DNA of 64,000 bases from Nocardioides sp. zg-1228 (GTDB lineage Bacteria; Actinomycetota; Actinomycetes; Propionibacteriales; Nocardioidaceae): assembly GCF_017086465.1 (NCBI RefSeq), contig NZ_CP070961.1:1302001-1366000 (forward strand). Reading direction: 5' to 3'. Positions within the stretch are counted from its first letter, which is position 1; each line of letters opens with the position of its first letter. The notes under the pieces were generated by a model. That model did not search any database. It was not told the DNA's origin and saw only the letters and a program-made list of their open reading frames with translations. Both the position numbers and the translations under genes were made by a program. Shown here piece by piece: positions 43,017 through 55,118 of the stretch.

Positions 43017-44090
43017 ATGTTCGAGGCCGTCGAGGGCATGCGCGAGGAGCACGCCGACCTCGAGCGGCGCCTCTCGCTCCCCGAGACCCATGCCGACCAG
43101 CGCCTGGCCAAGCAGCTCAACCAGCGCTACGCCGAGCTGACGGCGGTCGTCTCGACCTGGCAGGAGTGGCTGCGGCTCGGCGACGACATCGAGGCCGCGC
43201 GCGAGCTCGCCGCCGACGACCCCGCGTTCGCGGCCGAGGCCGACGACCTCGCGGCTCGCCGTGAGGCAGCGGGCGAGCGCCTCCGGCGGTTGCTGGTGCC
43301 CCGCGACGCTGCCGACGGCAAGGACGCGCTGCTCGAGATCAAGTCGGGGGAGGGCGGCGAGGAGTCGGCGCTCTTCGCCGGCGACCTGCTGCGGATGTAC
43401 TCCCGCTACGCCGAGACCCGCGGCTGGAGCGTCGAGATCCTCGACGCGACCGAGTCCGACCTCGGCGGCTACAAGTCCGTCACCGCCGCGGTCAAGGCCC
43501 GCGGCGCCGTCGAGCCCGGCCGCGCGCCCTACGCACTCCTCAAGTTCGAGGGCGGCGTGCACCGCGTCCAGCGCGTGCCGGTCACCGAGTCGCAGGGGCG
43601 CGTCCACACCTCGGCCGCCGGCGTGCTCGTGATGCCCGAGGCCGAGCAGGTCGACGTCACGATCGACGACAACGACCTGCGCATCGACGTCTTCCGCTCG
43701 AGCGGGCCCGGTGGGCAGAGCGTCAACACCACCGACTCGGCCGTGCGGATCACCCACCTGCCGACCGGGATCGTGGTGAGCTGCCAGAACGAGAAGAGCC
43801 AGCTGCAGAACAAGGAGCAGGCCATGCGCATCCTGCGCGCGCGGCTGCTCCAGGCCGCGCAGGACGCCGCCGACGCCGAGGCCAGCCAGGCCCGGCGCTC
43901 GCAGGTGCGCACCGTCGATCGCTCCGAGCGGATCCGCACCTACAACTACGCCGAGAACCGGATCAGCGACCACCGCACCGGCTACAAGGCCTACAACCTC
44001 GACCAGGTGCTCGACGGCGACCTCCAGCCGGTGCTCGACTCGTGCGTGGAGACCGACATGGCCGCCAGGCTCGCGGCGCTCGAGTCGTGA
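43017..44090 (+). CDS. prfA: Peptide chain release factor 1
   Basis: RF1 reads UAA and UAG stop codons and triggers peptide release. The 357-residue protein has the stop-codon reading motif in [14 protein letters not shown] near residue 188 (the PxT tripeptide) and the catalytic GGQ in [15 protein letters not shown] near residue 230, with the expected helical N-terminal domain. GAGGAG precedes the ATG. Its TGA overlaps the prmC GTG, placing the factor together with the enzyme that methylates its GGQ glutamine. Confidence 0.98.
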   Translation: MFEAVEGMREEHADLERRLSLPETHADQRLAKQLNQRYAELTAVVSTWQEWLRLGDDIEAARELAADDPAFAAEADDLAARREAAGERLRRLLVPRDAADGKDALLEIKSGEGGEESALFAGDLLRMYSRYAETRGWSVEILDATESDLGGYKSVTAAVKARGAVEPGRAPYALLKFEGGVHRVQRVPVTESQGRVHTSAAGVLVMPEAEQVDVTIDDNDLRIDVFRSSGPGGQSVNTTDSAVRITHLPTGIVVSCQNEKSQLQNKEQAMRILRARLLQAAQDAADAEASQARRSQVRTVDRSERIRTYNYAENRISDHRTGYKAYNLDQVLDGDLQPVLDSCVETDMAARLAALES

Positions 44091-44917
44091 GGCAGCTGCG
44101 CCGCGCCGCGGCCGAGCGCCTGCGCGAGGCGGGGGTGGCCTCGCCCGAGCGCGACGCCGACCTGCTGCTCGCCCACGTCCTGAACGTCCCGCTCGGTCGA
44201 CTGCCGCTGGTCGACGCCCTGGCTCCCGAGCAGGAGGCGGCGTACGACGCGCTGGTGGCGCGCCGGGCCGCCCGCGAGCCGTTGCAGCACCTGACCGGCA
44301 CCGCCGCCTTCCGCCACGTCGAGCTGGCCGTCGGCCCCGGGGTCTTCGTGCCGCGACCCGAGACCGAGCTCCTCGCCGGCTGGGCCGTCGAGGAGGCGAG
44401 CGCCGTCCCCGGTGTGCCGGTCGTCGTCGACCTGTGCACCGGCTCGGGGGCGATCGCCGCGGCCGTCAAGGACGAGGTGCCGCACGCCGACGTGCACGCC
44501 GTCGAGCTGAGCCCGGAGGCCCACGCCTACGCCCGGACCAACCTCGCCGACGTCGACCTGCGCCTCGGCGACGCGTTCGCCGCCTTCGACGACCTGGCCG
44601 GCACCGTCGACGTGGTGGTCTGCAACCCGCCCTACATCCCGCTGGAGGCATGGGAGTCGGTGGCCGTCGAGGCCCGCGACCACGACCCGCACCTCGCACT
44701 GTTCTCCGGCCAGGACGGCCTCGACGCGATGCGGCTGCTCGAGCGGCGCGCGGCGGTGCTGCTGCGGCCCGGGGGAGTGGTGGGAGCCGAGCACGCCGAC
44801 GTCCAGGGCGAGTCGGCTCCGGGCGTCTTCGCCGCCACCGGGCGGTGGGTCGAGGTCAGCGACCACACCGACCTCGCGGGTCGGGCGCGCTTCCTCACGG
44901 CTCGGCTGGCACGATGA
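44087..44917 (+). CDS. prmC: Release factor glutamine methyltransferase
   Basis: The enzyme transfers a methyl group from SAM to the GGQ glutamine of RF1 and RF2. The 276-residue protein has an N-terminal helical RF-binding domain (about 1-80), the SAM loop [15 protein letters not shown] near residue 112, and the catalytic NPPYIP near residue 183. GTG overlaps the prfA stop and its own stop overlaps the tsaC ATG, so prfA-prmC-tsaC are translationally coupled. Confidence 0.97.
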   Translation: MRQLRRAAAERLREAGVASPERDADLLLAHVLNVPLGRLPLVDALAPEQEAAYDALVARRAAREPLQHLTGTAAFRHVELAVGPGVFVPRPETELLAGWAVEEASAVPGVPVVVDLCTGSGAIAAAVKDEVPHADVHAVELSPEAHAYARTNLADVDLRLGDAFAAFDDLAGTVDVVVCNPPYIPLEAWESVAVEARDHDPHLALFSGQDGLDAMRLLERRAAVLLRPGGVVGAEHADVQGESAPGVFAATGRWVEVSDHTDLAGRARFLTARLAR

Positions 44918-45579
44918 GCGTCGTGGACAGGCGTGCGACCTCGACCGAGGAGGAGCGGGAGGCGGCGGTCAGCGCCGCCGCGGCCGCCGTACGCCGTGGC
45001 GAGCTGGTGGTCATCCCCACCGACACCGTCTACGGCATCGCCGCCGACGCGTTCTCCCACGACGCCGTGCGGGCACTGCTCGAGGCCAAGGGGCGCGGCC
45101 GTGACATGCCGCCGCCGGTGCTCGTCTCGGCCGCCACCACCCTCGACGCGCTCGCCGAGCGGGTGCCGCCGTGGGCGCGCACGCTGGTCGAGGAGTTCTG
45201 GCCCGGCCCGCTGACCCTCGTGTGCCACCAGCAGGGCTCGCTGATGTGGGACCTCGGCGAGACCCGGGGCACCGTCGCGGTGCGGATGCCCGACGACGAG
45301 GTGGCGCTCGCCGTCCTCGAGCGCACCGGCCCTCTCGCGGTCAGCTCGGCCAACCTCACCGGCCGTCCCGCGGCCGCCGATGCCGACCAGGCCGAGGAGA
45401 TGCTCGGCGACGCGGTGGCCGTCATCGTCGACGCCGGCCCCTCGCCGGGCGGCGAGGCGTCCACCATCGTCGACGTCACGGTCCCGGACGGACGGGTGCT
45501 GCGCCTCGGCGCGCTCTCGCTGGAGCAGCTCAACGCGGCGATCGAGGAGCACGGCGTGGTGCTCCAGGACCAGGGATAG
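44914..45579 (+). CDS. tsaC: L-threonylcarbamoyladenylate synthase
   Basis: This enzyme makes threonylcarbamoyl-AMP from threonine, bicarbonate and ATP for the t6A modification of tRNA position 37. The 221-residue protein of the short TsaC type (no Sua5 C-terminal domain) has VIPTDTVYGIAADAFS near residue 34, the nucleotide block FWPGPLTLVC near residue 97, and SSANLTGRPA near residue 145. It is coupled to prmC by ATGA overlap and followed after 4 bp by wecA. The KxR motif appears as KGRGRDMPP with PPV. Confidence 0.94.
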   Translation: MSVVDRRATSTEEEREAAVSAAAAAVRRGELVVIPTDTVYGIAADAFSHDAVRALLEAKGRGRDMPPPVLVSAATTLDALAERVPPWARTLVEEFWPGPLTLVCHQQGSLMWDLGETRGTVAVRMPDDEVALAVLERTGPLAVSSANLTGRPAAADADQAEEMLGDAVAVIVDAGPSPGGEASTIVDVTVPDGRVLRLGALSLEQLNAAIEEHGVVLQDQG

Positions 45580-45583
45580 GCGG

Positions 45584-46768
45584 ATGCGGGAGTACCTCCT
45601 CGTCTTCCTGGTCGCCCTCTCGGTGACCTACCTGCTGACCGTCATCGCCCGCGAGATCGCCCTGCGCACCGGTGCGGTGGCCGCGGTCCGCGACCGTGAC
45701 GTGCACGCCGAGCCGATCCCCTACCTCGGCGGCCTGGCCATGCTCGGAGGCCTCTCCGCCGCCTACCTCGTGGCGCGCGAGCTGCCCTTCCTGGGCCAGC
45801 GCAGCGAGGGCTTCGTCTTCAAGGACGCCGGCGTGGTGCTCCTCGCCGGGGCGCTGGTCTGCGCCGTCGGCGTCATCGACGACATCTTCGACCTCGACGC
45901 CCTGACCAAGCTGGGCGGGCAGGTCCTCGCCGCCGGGCTGCTGGTCGCGATGGGGGTGCGCTTCTACTACTTCCCGGGTGCCGACGGCACGCAGTTCTCA
46001 CTCGACGACGTGCAGGGCGCGGTGCTGACCCTGGTCGTGGTGATCGGCACGATGAACGCCGTCAACTTCGTCGACGGCCTCGACGGGCTGGCGGCCGGCG
46101 TGGTGGGCATCGGCGCGGCCGCGTTCTTCTTCTACTGCTACTTCGCCTCGGCGCAGGCCAACCTCACGCTCGCGACCACGGGGGCGCTGCTGAGCGCCGC
46201 GCTGGCGGGGGCGTGCGCCGGGTTCCTGCCCCACAACTTCCACCCCGCGCGCCTGTTCATGGGCGATTCCGGGTCGATGCTGATCGGGCTCGTCCTCTCG
46301 GCGAGCGCGCTGACGCTCACCGGCCAGTTCGTCGGCATGCCCGTCACGACCGGCAACAGCCTGTTCGTGACCGTGCTGCCGGTGCTGCTGCCGATCTCCC
46401 TGCTGATGGTGCCGATCGTCGACCTGGTGCTGGCGGTCGTACGACGCACGCGGGCGGGCCGCTCGCCGATGAGCGCCGACAAGCAGCACCTGCACCACCG
46501 GCTCCTCGAGATCGGCCACTCGCAGCGCCGCGCGGTGCTGATCATGTGGACGTGGGCGTTCACGATCGCCACCGGCGCGGTCGTGGTGAGCCTGTTCGAC
46601 GCCGCGTGGGTGTGGTGGAGCGTGGGCACGATGCTGGCGCTGGCGGTCGCCCTGACGTTCGTGCTGCCCAAGATGCACCGCCCGCGCAAGACCGGCCTCG
46701 GCGACACCGGACTGCCCCACAACGCGACCGTGGAGGGGCGGGCCGACGAGCCCGCGGCGGGTCCCTGA
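45584..46768 (+). CDS. wecA: Decaprenyl-phosphate GlcNAc-1-phosphate transferase (WecA/MraY family)
   Basis: This integral membrane enzyme starts cell-wall polymer synthesis by loading sugar-1-phosphate on a polyprenyl phosphate lipid. The 394-residue protein has about eleven hydrophobic segments. Catalytic loops are visible: GVIDDIFDLDALTKLG near residue 100, NFVDGLDGLAAG near residue 162, FMGDSGSMLIG near residue 225, and the His-rich loop KQHLHHRLLEIGHS near residue 303. In Mycobacterium the orthologue Rv1302 makes the arabinogalactan linker. Confidence 0.95.
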   Translation: MREYLLVFLVALSVTYLLTVIAREIALRTGAVAAVRDRDVHAEPIPYLGGLAMLGGLSAAYLVARELPFLGQRSEGFVFKDAGVVLLAGALVCAVGVIDDIFDLDALTKLGGQVLAAGLLVAMGVRFYYFPGADGTQFSLDDVQGAVLTLVVVIGTMNAVNFVDGLDGLAAGVVGIGAAAFFFYCYFASAQANLTLATTGALLSAALAGACAGFLPHNFHPARLFMGDSGSMLIGLVLSASALTLTGQFVGMPVTTGNSLFVTVLPVLLPISLLMVPIVDLVLAVVRRTRAGRSPMSADKQHLHHRLLEIGHSQRRAVLIMWTWAFTIATGAVVVSLFDAAWVWWSVGTMLALAVALTFVLPKMHRPRKTGLGDTGLPHNATVEGRADEPAAGP

Positions 46769-46788
46769 ATTCAGCCGTTCGACGACTT

Positions 46789-46804
46789 TGTGATAGTTTT
46801 CACG
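46789..46804 (+). promoter_or_regulatory. CRP-like site TGTGA-N6-TCACG upstream of the atp operon
   Basis: TGTGA-TAGTTT-TCACG matches the CRP consensus TGTGA-N6-TCACA at nine of ten positions, in one of the few AT-rich patches here. It lies 44 bp before the first atp-operon gene and overlaps a candidate -10 (TAGTTT). Confidence 0.55.
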
Positions 46805-46847
46805 AGCGTACCCGCACCGCCCGCACCAGACCAGACAGGCCGCCGAC

Positions 46848-47312
46848 ATGACGACCGAGACCAGCGAGAGCAGCGCGGCCACCCGCCGCCGCAGCCTCGC
46901 GGCGGGCGCGCGAGTCGTCGCCGGTGCCGCGGTCGCGACGGTGCTCGCCGGCGCCGTGCTGGTGGCCCTCGCCGCCGTGGTGCACGGGTCGGAGGCCGCT
47001 GCCGCTGCCGCCGTGGGGGCGGGCCTGGTGGTGCTGGTCGTGTCCTTCGGCACGCTGTCGCTGCACGTCGTCGCCAGCGCGATGCCGACGGCGTCCCTGC
47101 TGGTCGCCCTGGCGACCTACGCGACGCAGCTCGCGATCGTGCTGCTGGTGTTCGTGGCCATCACCCGGGGCGGGCTGTTCCCCGGCGACCAGGCCCGTGG
47201 CTGGCTGGCCGCCTCGATGGTGCTCGCCACCGTCGTGTGGACCGCCGCTCACCTCGTGCTGACCGCGCGGCAGCGCACGCCCTACTTCGACCTCCCCGGG
47301 GGTGAGTCGTGA
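46848..47312 (+). CDS. Membrane protein at the head of the atp operon (AtpI-like)
   Basis: The 154-residue protein has four hydrophobic segments (about 20-46, 53-75, 82-106 and 117-138). Position just before the F0 genes, as with Rv1303 in Mycobacterium, fits the ATP synthase protein I group that helps assemble the c-ring. Sequence similarity to classical AtpI is weak, so the name is by context. Its stop overlaps the GTG of the next gene. Confidence 0.78.
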   Translation: MTTETSESSAATRRRSLAAGARVVAGAAVATVLAGAVLVALAAVVHGSEAAAAAAVGAGLVVLVVSFGTLSLHVVASAMPTASLLVALATYATQLAIVLLVFVAITRGGLFPGDQARGWLAASMVLATVVWTAAHLVLTARQRTPYFDLPGGES

Positions 47313-47623
47313 GTGCCACGACTGCTAAAGTCCGCAGCGCCATGGCCGAGTCCGGTGCCTCTTCCTCCCAGCCGTCGCGCATCAGTGCCCCCAGCTACCT
47401 GGTGGCGGGGGTGCTCTTCTACGGGGCGGTCGGTTGGCTGCTGGACCAGTGGCTGGACACCCGCTTCCTCGTGGCGGCGGGGGTCCTGCTCGGAGGCGCG
47501 CTGGGCACCTACATGATGGTCGTGCAGCTCAACCGCCAGACAGCGGCCGAGCACGAGCACGACGGCGGCACGAGCAACACGCGTCACACCACGAGCAACA
47601 CGAACAACGAGGAGTCGGAGTGA
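47309..47623 (+). CDS. AtpZ/AtpI-family small membrane protein
   Basis: The 104-residue protein has two membrane helices (about 29-46, SYLVAGVLFYGAVGWLLDQW; 53-72, LVAAGVLLGGALGTYMMVVQ), the hairpin typical of AtpZ with a Gly-rich first helix and LD at its end. The polar tail is rich in Asn, Thr and Glu. AtpZ/AtpI proteins assist F0 assembly or magnesium handling. GTG overlaps the preceding stop, and its stop overlaps the atpB GTG. An ATG 33 bases in is a possible start. Confidence 0.85.
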   Translation: MSATTAKVRSAMAESGASSSQPSRISAPSYLVAGVLFYGAVGWLLDQWLDTRFLVAAGVLLGGALGTYMMVVQLNRQTAAEHEHDGGTSNTRHTTSNTNNEESE

Positions 47624-48408
47624 TCATCAGCCAGCCTGTCGCGGCAGAGGGCGGTTCGGGATTCCACGCCCCCGGCCCCGGGAGCTTCGAGCTGCCGCCG
47701 ATCTTCGGTGACGTCACCAAGCCGATGGTGCTGCTGGTCCTGTCGGCGGTGCTGGTCTTCGGGTTCTTCTACGCCGCCTCGCGCAAGGCCTCGCTCGTGC
47801 CGGGCCGCCTGCAGTTCGCCGGCGAGATGATCTACGGCTTCGTGCGCAACAACATGGCTCGCGACAACATCGGCAGCGAGCACTACATGAAGTTCGTGCC
47901 CTACCTCTTCACGCTGTTCACCTTCATCCTGGTGAACAACTACTACGGCGTGATCCCCTTCCTGCAGTTCCCCAGCTTCTCCCGCATCGGCTTCATCGTG
48001 CCGCTCGCCATGCTGAGCTGGCTGATCTACGTCGGTGCCGGCATCTGGAAGCACGGCCCGCTCGGCTACCTCAAGCACGCCACCATGCCCGGCGGCGTCA
48101 AGGGTCCGATCCTGCTGCTGCTCGTGCCCCTGGAGTTCTTCTCCAACATCATCATCCGCCCGGTCACGCTCACGCTGCGTCTGTTCGGCAACATGTTCGC
48201 CGGCCACCTGCTGCTGATCCTGTTCGCGACCGGCGGTGCGGCCCTGCTGGCCAGCGGCAACATCCTCTACGGCGCCGTCGGCGTGCTGTCCTTCGGGCTC
48301 GGCATCGGCGTCAGCTTCCTGGAGATGCTGGTCATGTTCCTCCAGGCCTACGTCTTCACCCTCCTGAGCTCGATGTACATCGGCGAGGCCCTCGCCGACG
48401 AGCACTGA
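47620..48408 (+). CDS. atpB: ATP synthase F0 subunit a
   Basis: The 262-residue membrane subunit forms the proton half-channels next to the c-ring. The essential Arg is in [18 protein letters not shown] near residue 187; other marks are FVNNYYG-equivalent [12 protein letters not shown] near residue 107 and [20 protein letters not shown] near the C-terminus. It starts with GTG 47620 overlapping the stop of the AtpZ-like gene. It is the first structural gene of the operon a-c-b-delta-alpha-gamma-beta-epsilon. Confidence 0.97.
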   Translation: MIISQPVAAEGGSGFHAPGPGSFELPPIFGDVTKPMVLLVLSAVLVFGFFYAASRKASLVPGRLQFAGEMIYGFVRNNMARDNIGSEHYMKFVPYLFTLFTFILVNNYYGVIPFLQFPSFSRIGFIVPLAMLSWLIYVGAGIWKHGPLGYLKHATMPGGVKGPILLLLVPLEFFSNIIIRPVTLTLRLFGNMFAGHLLLILFATGGAALLASGNILYGAVGVLSFGLGIGVSFLEMLVMFLQAYVFTLLSSMYIGEALADEH

Positions 48409-48475
48409 TCCGCACCACCCACAAGTTTCGCCAAACAGCGGCGCGAGAGACGCGTCGCCGACGAAAGGAAAAGCC

Positions 48476-48685
48476 GTGGAAGGCTCCATCAACCTGGTCG
48501 GTCTCGGCCTGTCCGCCATCGGTCCCGGCGTAGGCATCGGCCTCATCTTCGCCGCGTTCATCTCCGGTGTCGCCCGCCAGCCCGAGGCCCAGAGCCGTCT
48601 GCAGTCGATCGCGATTCTCGGCTTCGTTCTCGCCGAGGCGCTCTTCATCATCACCGTCGCGCTCGCGTTCGTCCTGCCTCTCTGA
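48476..48685 (+). CDS. atpE: ATP synthase F0 subunit c
   Basis: This 69-residue hairpin of two membrane helices is joined by the polar loop [11 protein letters not shown]. The proton-carrying carboxylate is Glu54 in [10 protein letters not shown]. The Gly-rich first helix ([19 protein letters not shown]) gives tight packing of the ring. No sodium-binding Gln/Thr pair is apparent, so it is proton-driven. It starts at GTG with AAAGGAAAAGCC upstream, a strong site fitting its high copy number. Confidence 0.97.
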   Translation: MEGSINLVGLGLSAIGPGVGIGLIFAAFISGVARQPEAQSRLQSIAILGFVLAEALFIITVALAFVLPL

Positions 48686-48708
48686 CGACCGTCGCACCCC
48701 AGCTCTAG

Positions 48709-49286
<578 letters not shown>

Positions 49287-49287
<1 letters not shown>

Positions 49288-50081
49288 TGTTCCGAGGTGC
49301 GTCTGCCGACGCGTACGCCGCCACCGCCGGTGCCCTCACGGGCGCCGGTGACGCGGGGACCGTCGGTCGGGAGCTGTTCGGCGTGGCGGACCTGCTCCGC
49401 GCCGAGCCCGCGCTGCGGCGGGTCATGACCGATGCGTCGATCGACGGCGACGCGAAGGCCGGCCTGCTCCGCGAGGTGCTGGCCGGCAAGGTCTCCGAGC
49501 TGGCGCTTGCCGTGGTGACCATCGCGGTCGGGCAGCGCTGGACCAACGGCCGCGACCTCGCCGACGCCCTCGAGCGTCTCGGCGTGGTCTCGGTGGTGAC
49601 GTCGGCCGGCGGCGACGCCGGTCGGCTCGAGGACGAGCTGTTCGCCTTCGGACAGGTCGTGAAGGACAACCCCGGGCTGCGCGACGCGCTGTCCGACCCG
49701 GCCCGCAGCCGCGACGACAAGTCGCGCCTGCTGGCCGACCTGCTGGGGGACAAGGTGCTCCCGGCGACGGTGGCGCTGGTGCAGCAGTCGCTGTCCGGCA
49801 GCTACCGCACGGTCGGGGTGGCCCTGGCCGACTACCAGAAGGTGGCCGCAGAGGTCCGCGGCCAGGGAGTCGCGACCGTCCGCGTCGCGCGTCCCCTGTC
49901 CGACGCCGACCGCCAGCGGCTGGCCGACGCCCTCTCCCGCAACTACGGTCGGGAGATCCACCTCAACGTCGTCGTCGACCCCGAGGTCATCGGCGGCATC
50001 CGCGTCGAGACCGGTGACGACGTGATCGACGGGACGGTCTCCAGCCGTCTCGACGAAGCCCGCCGCCGCCTCGCCGGCTGA
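49287..50081 (+). CDS. atpH: ATP synthase F1 subunit delta
   Basis: The delta subunit links the top of F1 to the b stalk. At 264 residues it is longer than the roughly 180 of most bacteria but fits the extended actinobacterial form. The conserved C-terminal block LSRNYGREIHLNVVVDPEVIGGIRVETGDDVIDGTV is present (about 213-248) as IGGIRVETGDDVID. The N-terminal helical bundle reads VGRELFGVADLLRAEPALRR. ATG overlaps the atpF stop; a 77-bp gap leads to atpA. Confidence 0.96.
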
Positions 50082-50158
50082 GCACCCCGGCGCCAGGCAC
50101 GCCACCCAGCACCACCCAGAACCTTCGAGCAGACCAGACCAGGAACAGGTGAGATGAG

Positions 50159-51799
50159 ATGACGGAGCTTTCCATCCGTCCGGACGAGATCCGGGACGCG
50201 CTCCAGCGCTTCGTGTCCGACTACAAGCCCGACACGGCGACCACGGAGGAGGTCGGCACCGTCGCGGAGGCCGGCGACGGCATCGCCCGCGTCAGCGGCC
50301 TGCCCTCGGTCATGGCCAACGAGCTGCTCGAGTTCGAGGACGGCACGCTGGGCATCGCCCTCAACCTCGACACCCGCGAGATCGGCGTCGTGGTCCTCGG
50401 TGACTTCGACAAGATCGAGGAGGGCCAGCCGGTCCGCCGCACCGGCGAGATCCTCTCCGTCCCGGTCGGCGACGGCTACCTCGGCCGCGTGGTCGACCCG
50501 CTCGGCACCCCGATCGACGGTCTCGGCGACGTCGAGACCTCCGGTCGTCGCCCCCTGGAGCTCCAGGCCGCGTCCGTGATGGAGCGCAAGTCGGTGCACG
50601 AGCCGCTCGCGACCGGCATCAAGGCCATCGACGCGCTGACCCCGATCGGCCGTGGCCAGCGCCAGCTGATCATCGGTGACCGCGCGACCGGCAAGACCAC
50701 GATCGCGATCGACACGATCATCAACCAGAAGGCCAACTGGGAGTCGGGCGACCCGGAGAAGCAGGTCCGCTGCATCTACGTCGCCATCGGCCAGAAGGGC
50801 TCGACCATCGCCTCCGTGCGTGGCGCGCTCGAGGAGGCCGGCGCCCTCGAGTACACCACCATCGTGGCCTCGCCGGCGTCCGACTCGGCGGGCTTCAAGT
50901 ACCTCGCCCCCTACACCGGCTCGGCCATCGGCCAGCACTGGATGTACGAGGGCAAGCACGTCCTCATCGTCTTCGACGACCTCACCAAGCAGGCCGAGGC
51001 CTACCGCGCCGTGTCGCTGCTGCTGCGCCGCCCGCCGGGCCGCGAGGCCTACCCGGGCGACGTGTTCTACCTGCACAGCCGGCTGCTCGAGCGCTGCGCG
51101 AAGCTGTCCGACGAGATGGGCAAGGGCTCGATGACCGGCCTGCCGATCATCGAGACCAAGGCCAACGACGTCTCGGCGTTCATCCCGACCAACGTCATCT
51201 CGATCACCGACGGCCAGATCTTCTTGCAGTCCGACCTCTTCGCGGCCAACCAGCGCCCTGCCATCGACGTGGGCGTCTCGGTCTCGCGTGTGGGCGGCTC
51301 GGCGATGACCAAGGCGATGAAGGCCGTCACCGGCTCGCTCAAGGTCGACCTGGCGCAGTTCCGCGCGATGGAGGCGTTCGCCATGTTCGCCTCCGACCTC
51401 GACGCGGCCTCGCGCCAGCAGCTCGATCGCGGGCAGCGGCTGATGGCCCTGCTCAAGCAGCCGCAGTACTCGCCGTACCCGGTCGAGGAGATGACCGCCT
51501 CGCTGTGGCTCGGCACCACCGGCCGCCTCGACCGCGTCCCGACCGACGACGTGCTGCGCTTCGAGCACGAGTTCCTCGACTACCTGCGGCGCAGCCACGA
51601 GGGCATCCTCGCCGGCATCCGTGAGACCACGAAGTTCGACGACGACGCCGACGCCGAGCTCGCGAGCGCCTACGACTCCTTCCTCGACCAGTTCGAGACT
51701 TCCGACGGCCAGAGCATCAAGGCCGGCAAGGAAGAGCACGTCGCCCTCGCGGACGAGGACGTCGAGCAGGAGCAGATCGTCAAGCAGAAGCGGAGCTGA
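50159..51799 (+). CDS. atpA: ATP synthase F1 subunit alpha
   Basis: The 546-residue non-catalytic nucleotide-binding subunit has Walker [15 protein letters not shown] near residue 175, the [15 protein letters not shown] region near residue 270, and the alpha signature [16 protein letters not shown] near residue 365. A C-terminal acidic extension of about 30 residues is usual in actinobacteria. It follows a GGTGAGATG-type ribosome-binding region. All essential residues appear intact, in contrast to the related Rho protein upstream. Confidence 0.98.
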   Translation: MTELSIRPDEIRDALQRFVSDYKPDTATTEEVGTVAEAGDGIARVSGLPSVMANELLEFEDGTLGIALNLDTREIGVVVLGDFDKIEEGQPVRRTGEILSVPVGDGYLGRVVDPLGTPIDGLGDVETSGRRPLELQAASVMERKSVHEPLATGIKAIDALTPIGRGQRQLIIGDRATGKTTIAIDTIINQKANWESGDPEKQVRCIYVAIGQKGSTIASVRGALEEAGALEYTTIVASPASDSAGFKYLAPYTGSAIGQHWMYEGKHVLIVFDDLTKQAEAYRAVSLLLRRPPGREAYPGDVFYLHSRLLERCAKLSDEMGKGSMTGLPIIETKANDVSAFIPTNVISITDGQIFLQSDLFAANQRPAIDVGVSVSRVGGSAMTKAMKAVTGSLKVDLAQFRAMEAFAMFASDLDAASRQQLDRGQRLMALLKQPQYSPYPVEEMTASLWLGTTGRLDRVPTDDVLRFEHEFLDYLRRSHEGILAGIRETTKFDDDADAELASAYDSFLDQFETSDGQSIKAGKEEHVALADEDVEQEQIVKQKRS

Positions 51800-51803
51800 C
51801 GCA

Positions 51804-54189
<2,386 letters not shown>

Positions 54190-54190
<1 letters not shown>

Positions 54191-54591
54191 TGGCCTCCAC
54201 CGACAAGTCCCTCCAGGTCGAGCTGGTCGCCGCCGACCGGCTCGTCTGGTCGGGCCAGGCCACGATGGTCATCGCCCGCACCACCGAGGGCGACGTCGGC
54301 ATCCTGCCCAACCACGCCCCGCTGCTGTCCTCGATCATCGAGGGTGTGGTGGACGTGCAGACGGTGGACGGAGAGACCTGGATCGCCGCGGTCGACGCCG
54401 GCTTCTTGTCGGTGGCCGACAACCGGGTCTCGATCCTGTCGGAGCGGGCCGAGATGTCGCACGAGATCGACCTGGAGAAGGCACGCCAGGAGCTCGAGCG
54501 GGCCCAGGCCTCCGGCGAGAACGACGACGCCGCCAACGAGGCCGTGAGGCGTGCCGAGGCGCGGATCCGCGCCGTGGAGCGGGCCTCCTGA
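54190..54591 (+). CDS. atpC: ATP synthase F1 subunit epsilon
   Basis: The 133-residue protein has an N-terminal beta-sandwich (VELVAADRLVWSGQATMV, GDVGILPNHAPLLS) and a C-terminal two-helix segment (EIDLEKARQELERAQASGEN) that can inhibit ATP hydrolysis. Overlap with atpD ensures paired synthesis. It ends the operon; an inverted repeat follows 30 bp later. Confidence 0.97.
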
Positions 54592-54621
54592 CGAGGCCTC
54601 CGAGCTGACTCGCTAGGGTGG

Positions 54622-54647
54622 GCGCACGAACCGACCGGTTCGTGCGC
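54622..54647 (+). terminator. Inverted repeat after the atp operon
   Basis: GCGCACGAACCG and CGGTTCGTGCGC form a 12-bp perfect inverted repeat around two bases. It probably ends or attenuates the atp transcript before the DUF2550 gene. There is no T tract. Confidence 0.5.
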
Positions 54648-54670
54648 TCACTGCGTTTCGGAGGGTGTGG

Positions 54671-55117
54671 ATGGCGGTCTGGGAATGGGCGCTCGACATC
54701 GTCGGGCTCTGCCTTCTCCTCGTCCTGCTCTACGGCATCACCCTCATCGTCCGCCGCCGCCTCCTCGCGCGCCACGGCGGCACCTTCGAGCTCAGCTACC
54801 GCGCGCGCACCGATCACCCTGGTCGCGGCTGGCTGCTGGGCATCGGTCGCTACTCGGGCCAGACGCTGGAGTGGTTCCGCATCTTCTCGCTGTCGCCGCG
54901 CCCCAAGCGCGTGTGGGCGCGCGACCACCTCGAGTACACCGGCCGCCGCTCGCCGGAGGGGGCCGAGGAGATGTCGCTCTACGCCGGGCACCTGGTGGCG
55001 AGCTGCCGCTACGACGGCGAGCCGCTGGAGATCGCGATGAGCGAGGCGTCGCTCACCGGCTTCCAGTCGTGGCTGGAGTCGGGCCCGCCCGGCACGGACT
55101 GGAACCGGCGCCAGTAG
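54671..55117 (+). CDS. DUF2550 single-pass membrane protein
   Basis: The 148-residue protein has one N-terminal membrane helix (about 3-26, WALDIVGLCLLLVLLYGITL) followed by a cytoplasmic PH-like beta domain (GGTFELSYRARTD, GWLLGIGRYSGQTLEWFRIF, PKRVWARDHLEYTGRR). The family is restricted to Actinobacteria and sits after atpC, as Rv1312 does in Mycobacterium. The function is unknown. GGAGGG placed about 6 nt away selects ATG 54671 over the GTG at 54665. Confidence 0.9.
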   Translation: MAVWEWALDIVGLCLLLVLLYGITLIVRRRLLARHGGTFELSYRARTDHPGRGWLLGIGRYSGQTLEWFRIFSLSPRPKRVWARDHLEYTGRRSPEGAEEMSLYAGHLVASCRYDGEPLEIAMSEASLTGFQSWLESGPPGTDWNRRQ

Positions 55118-55118
55118 C

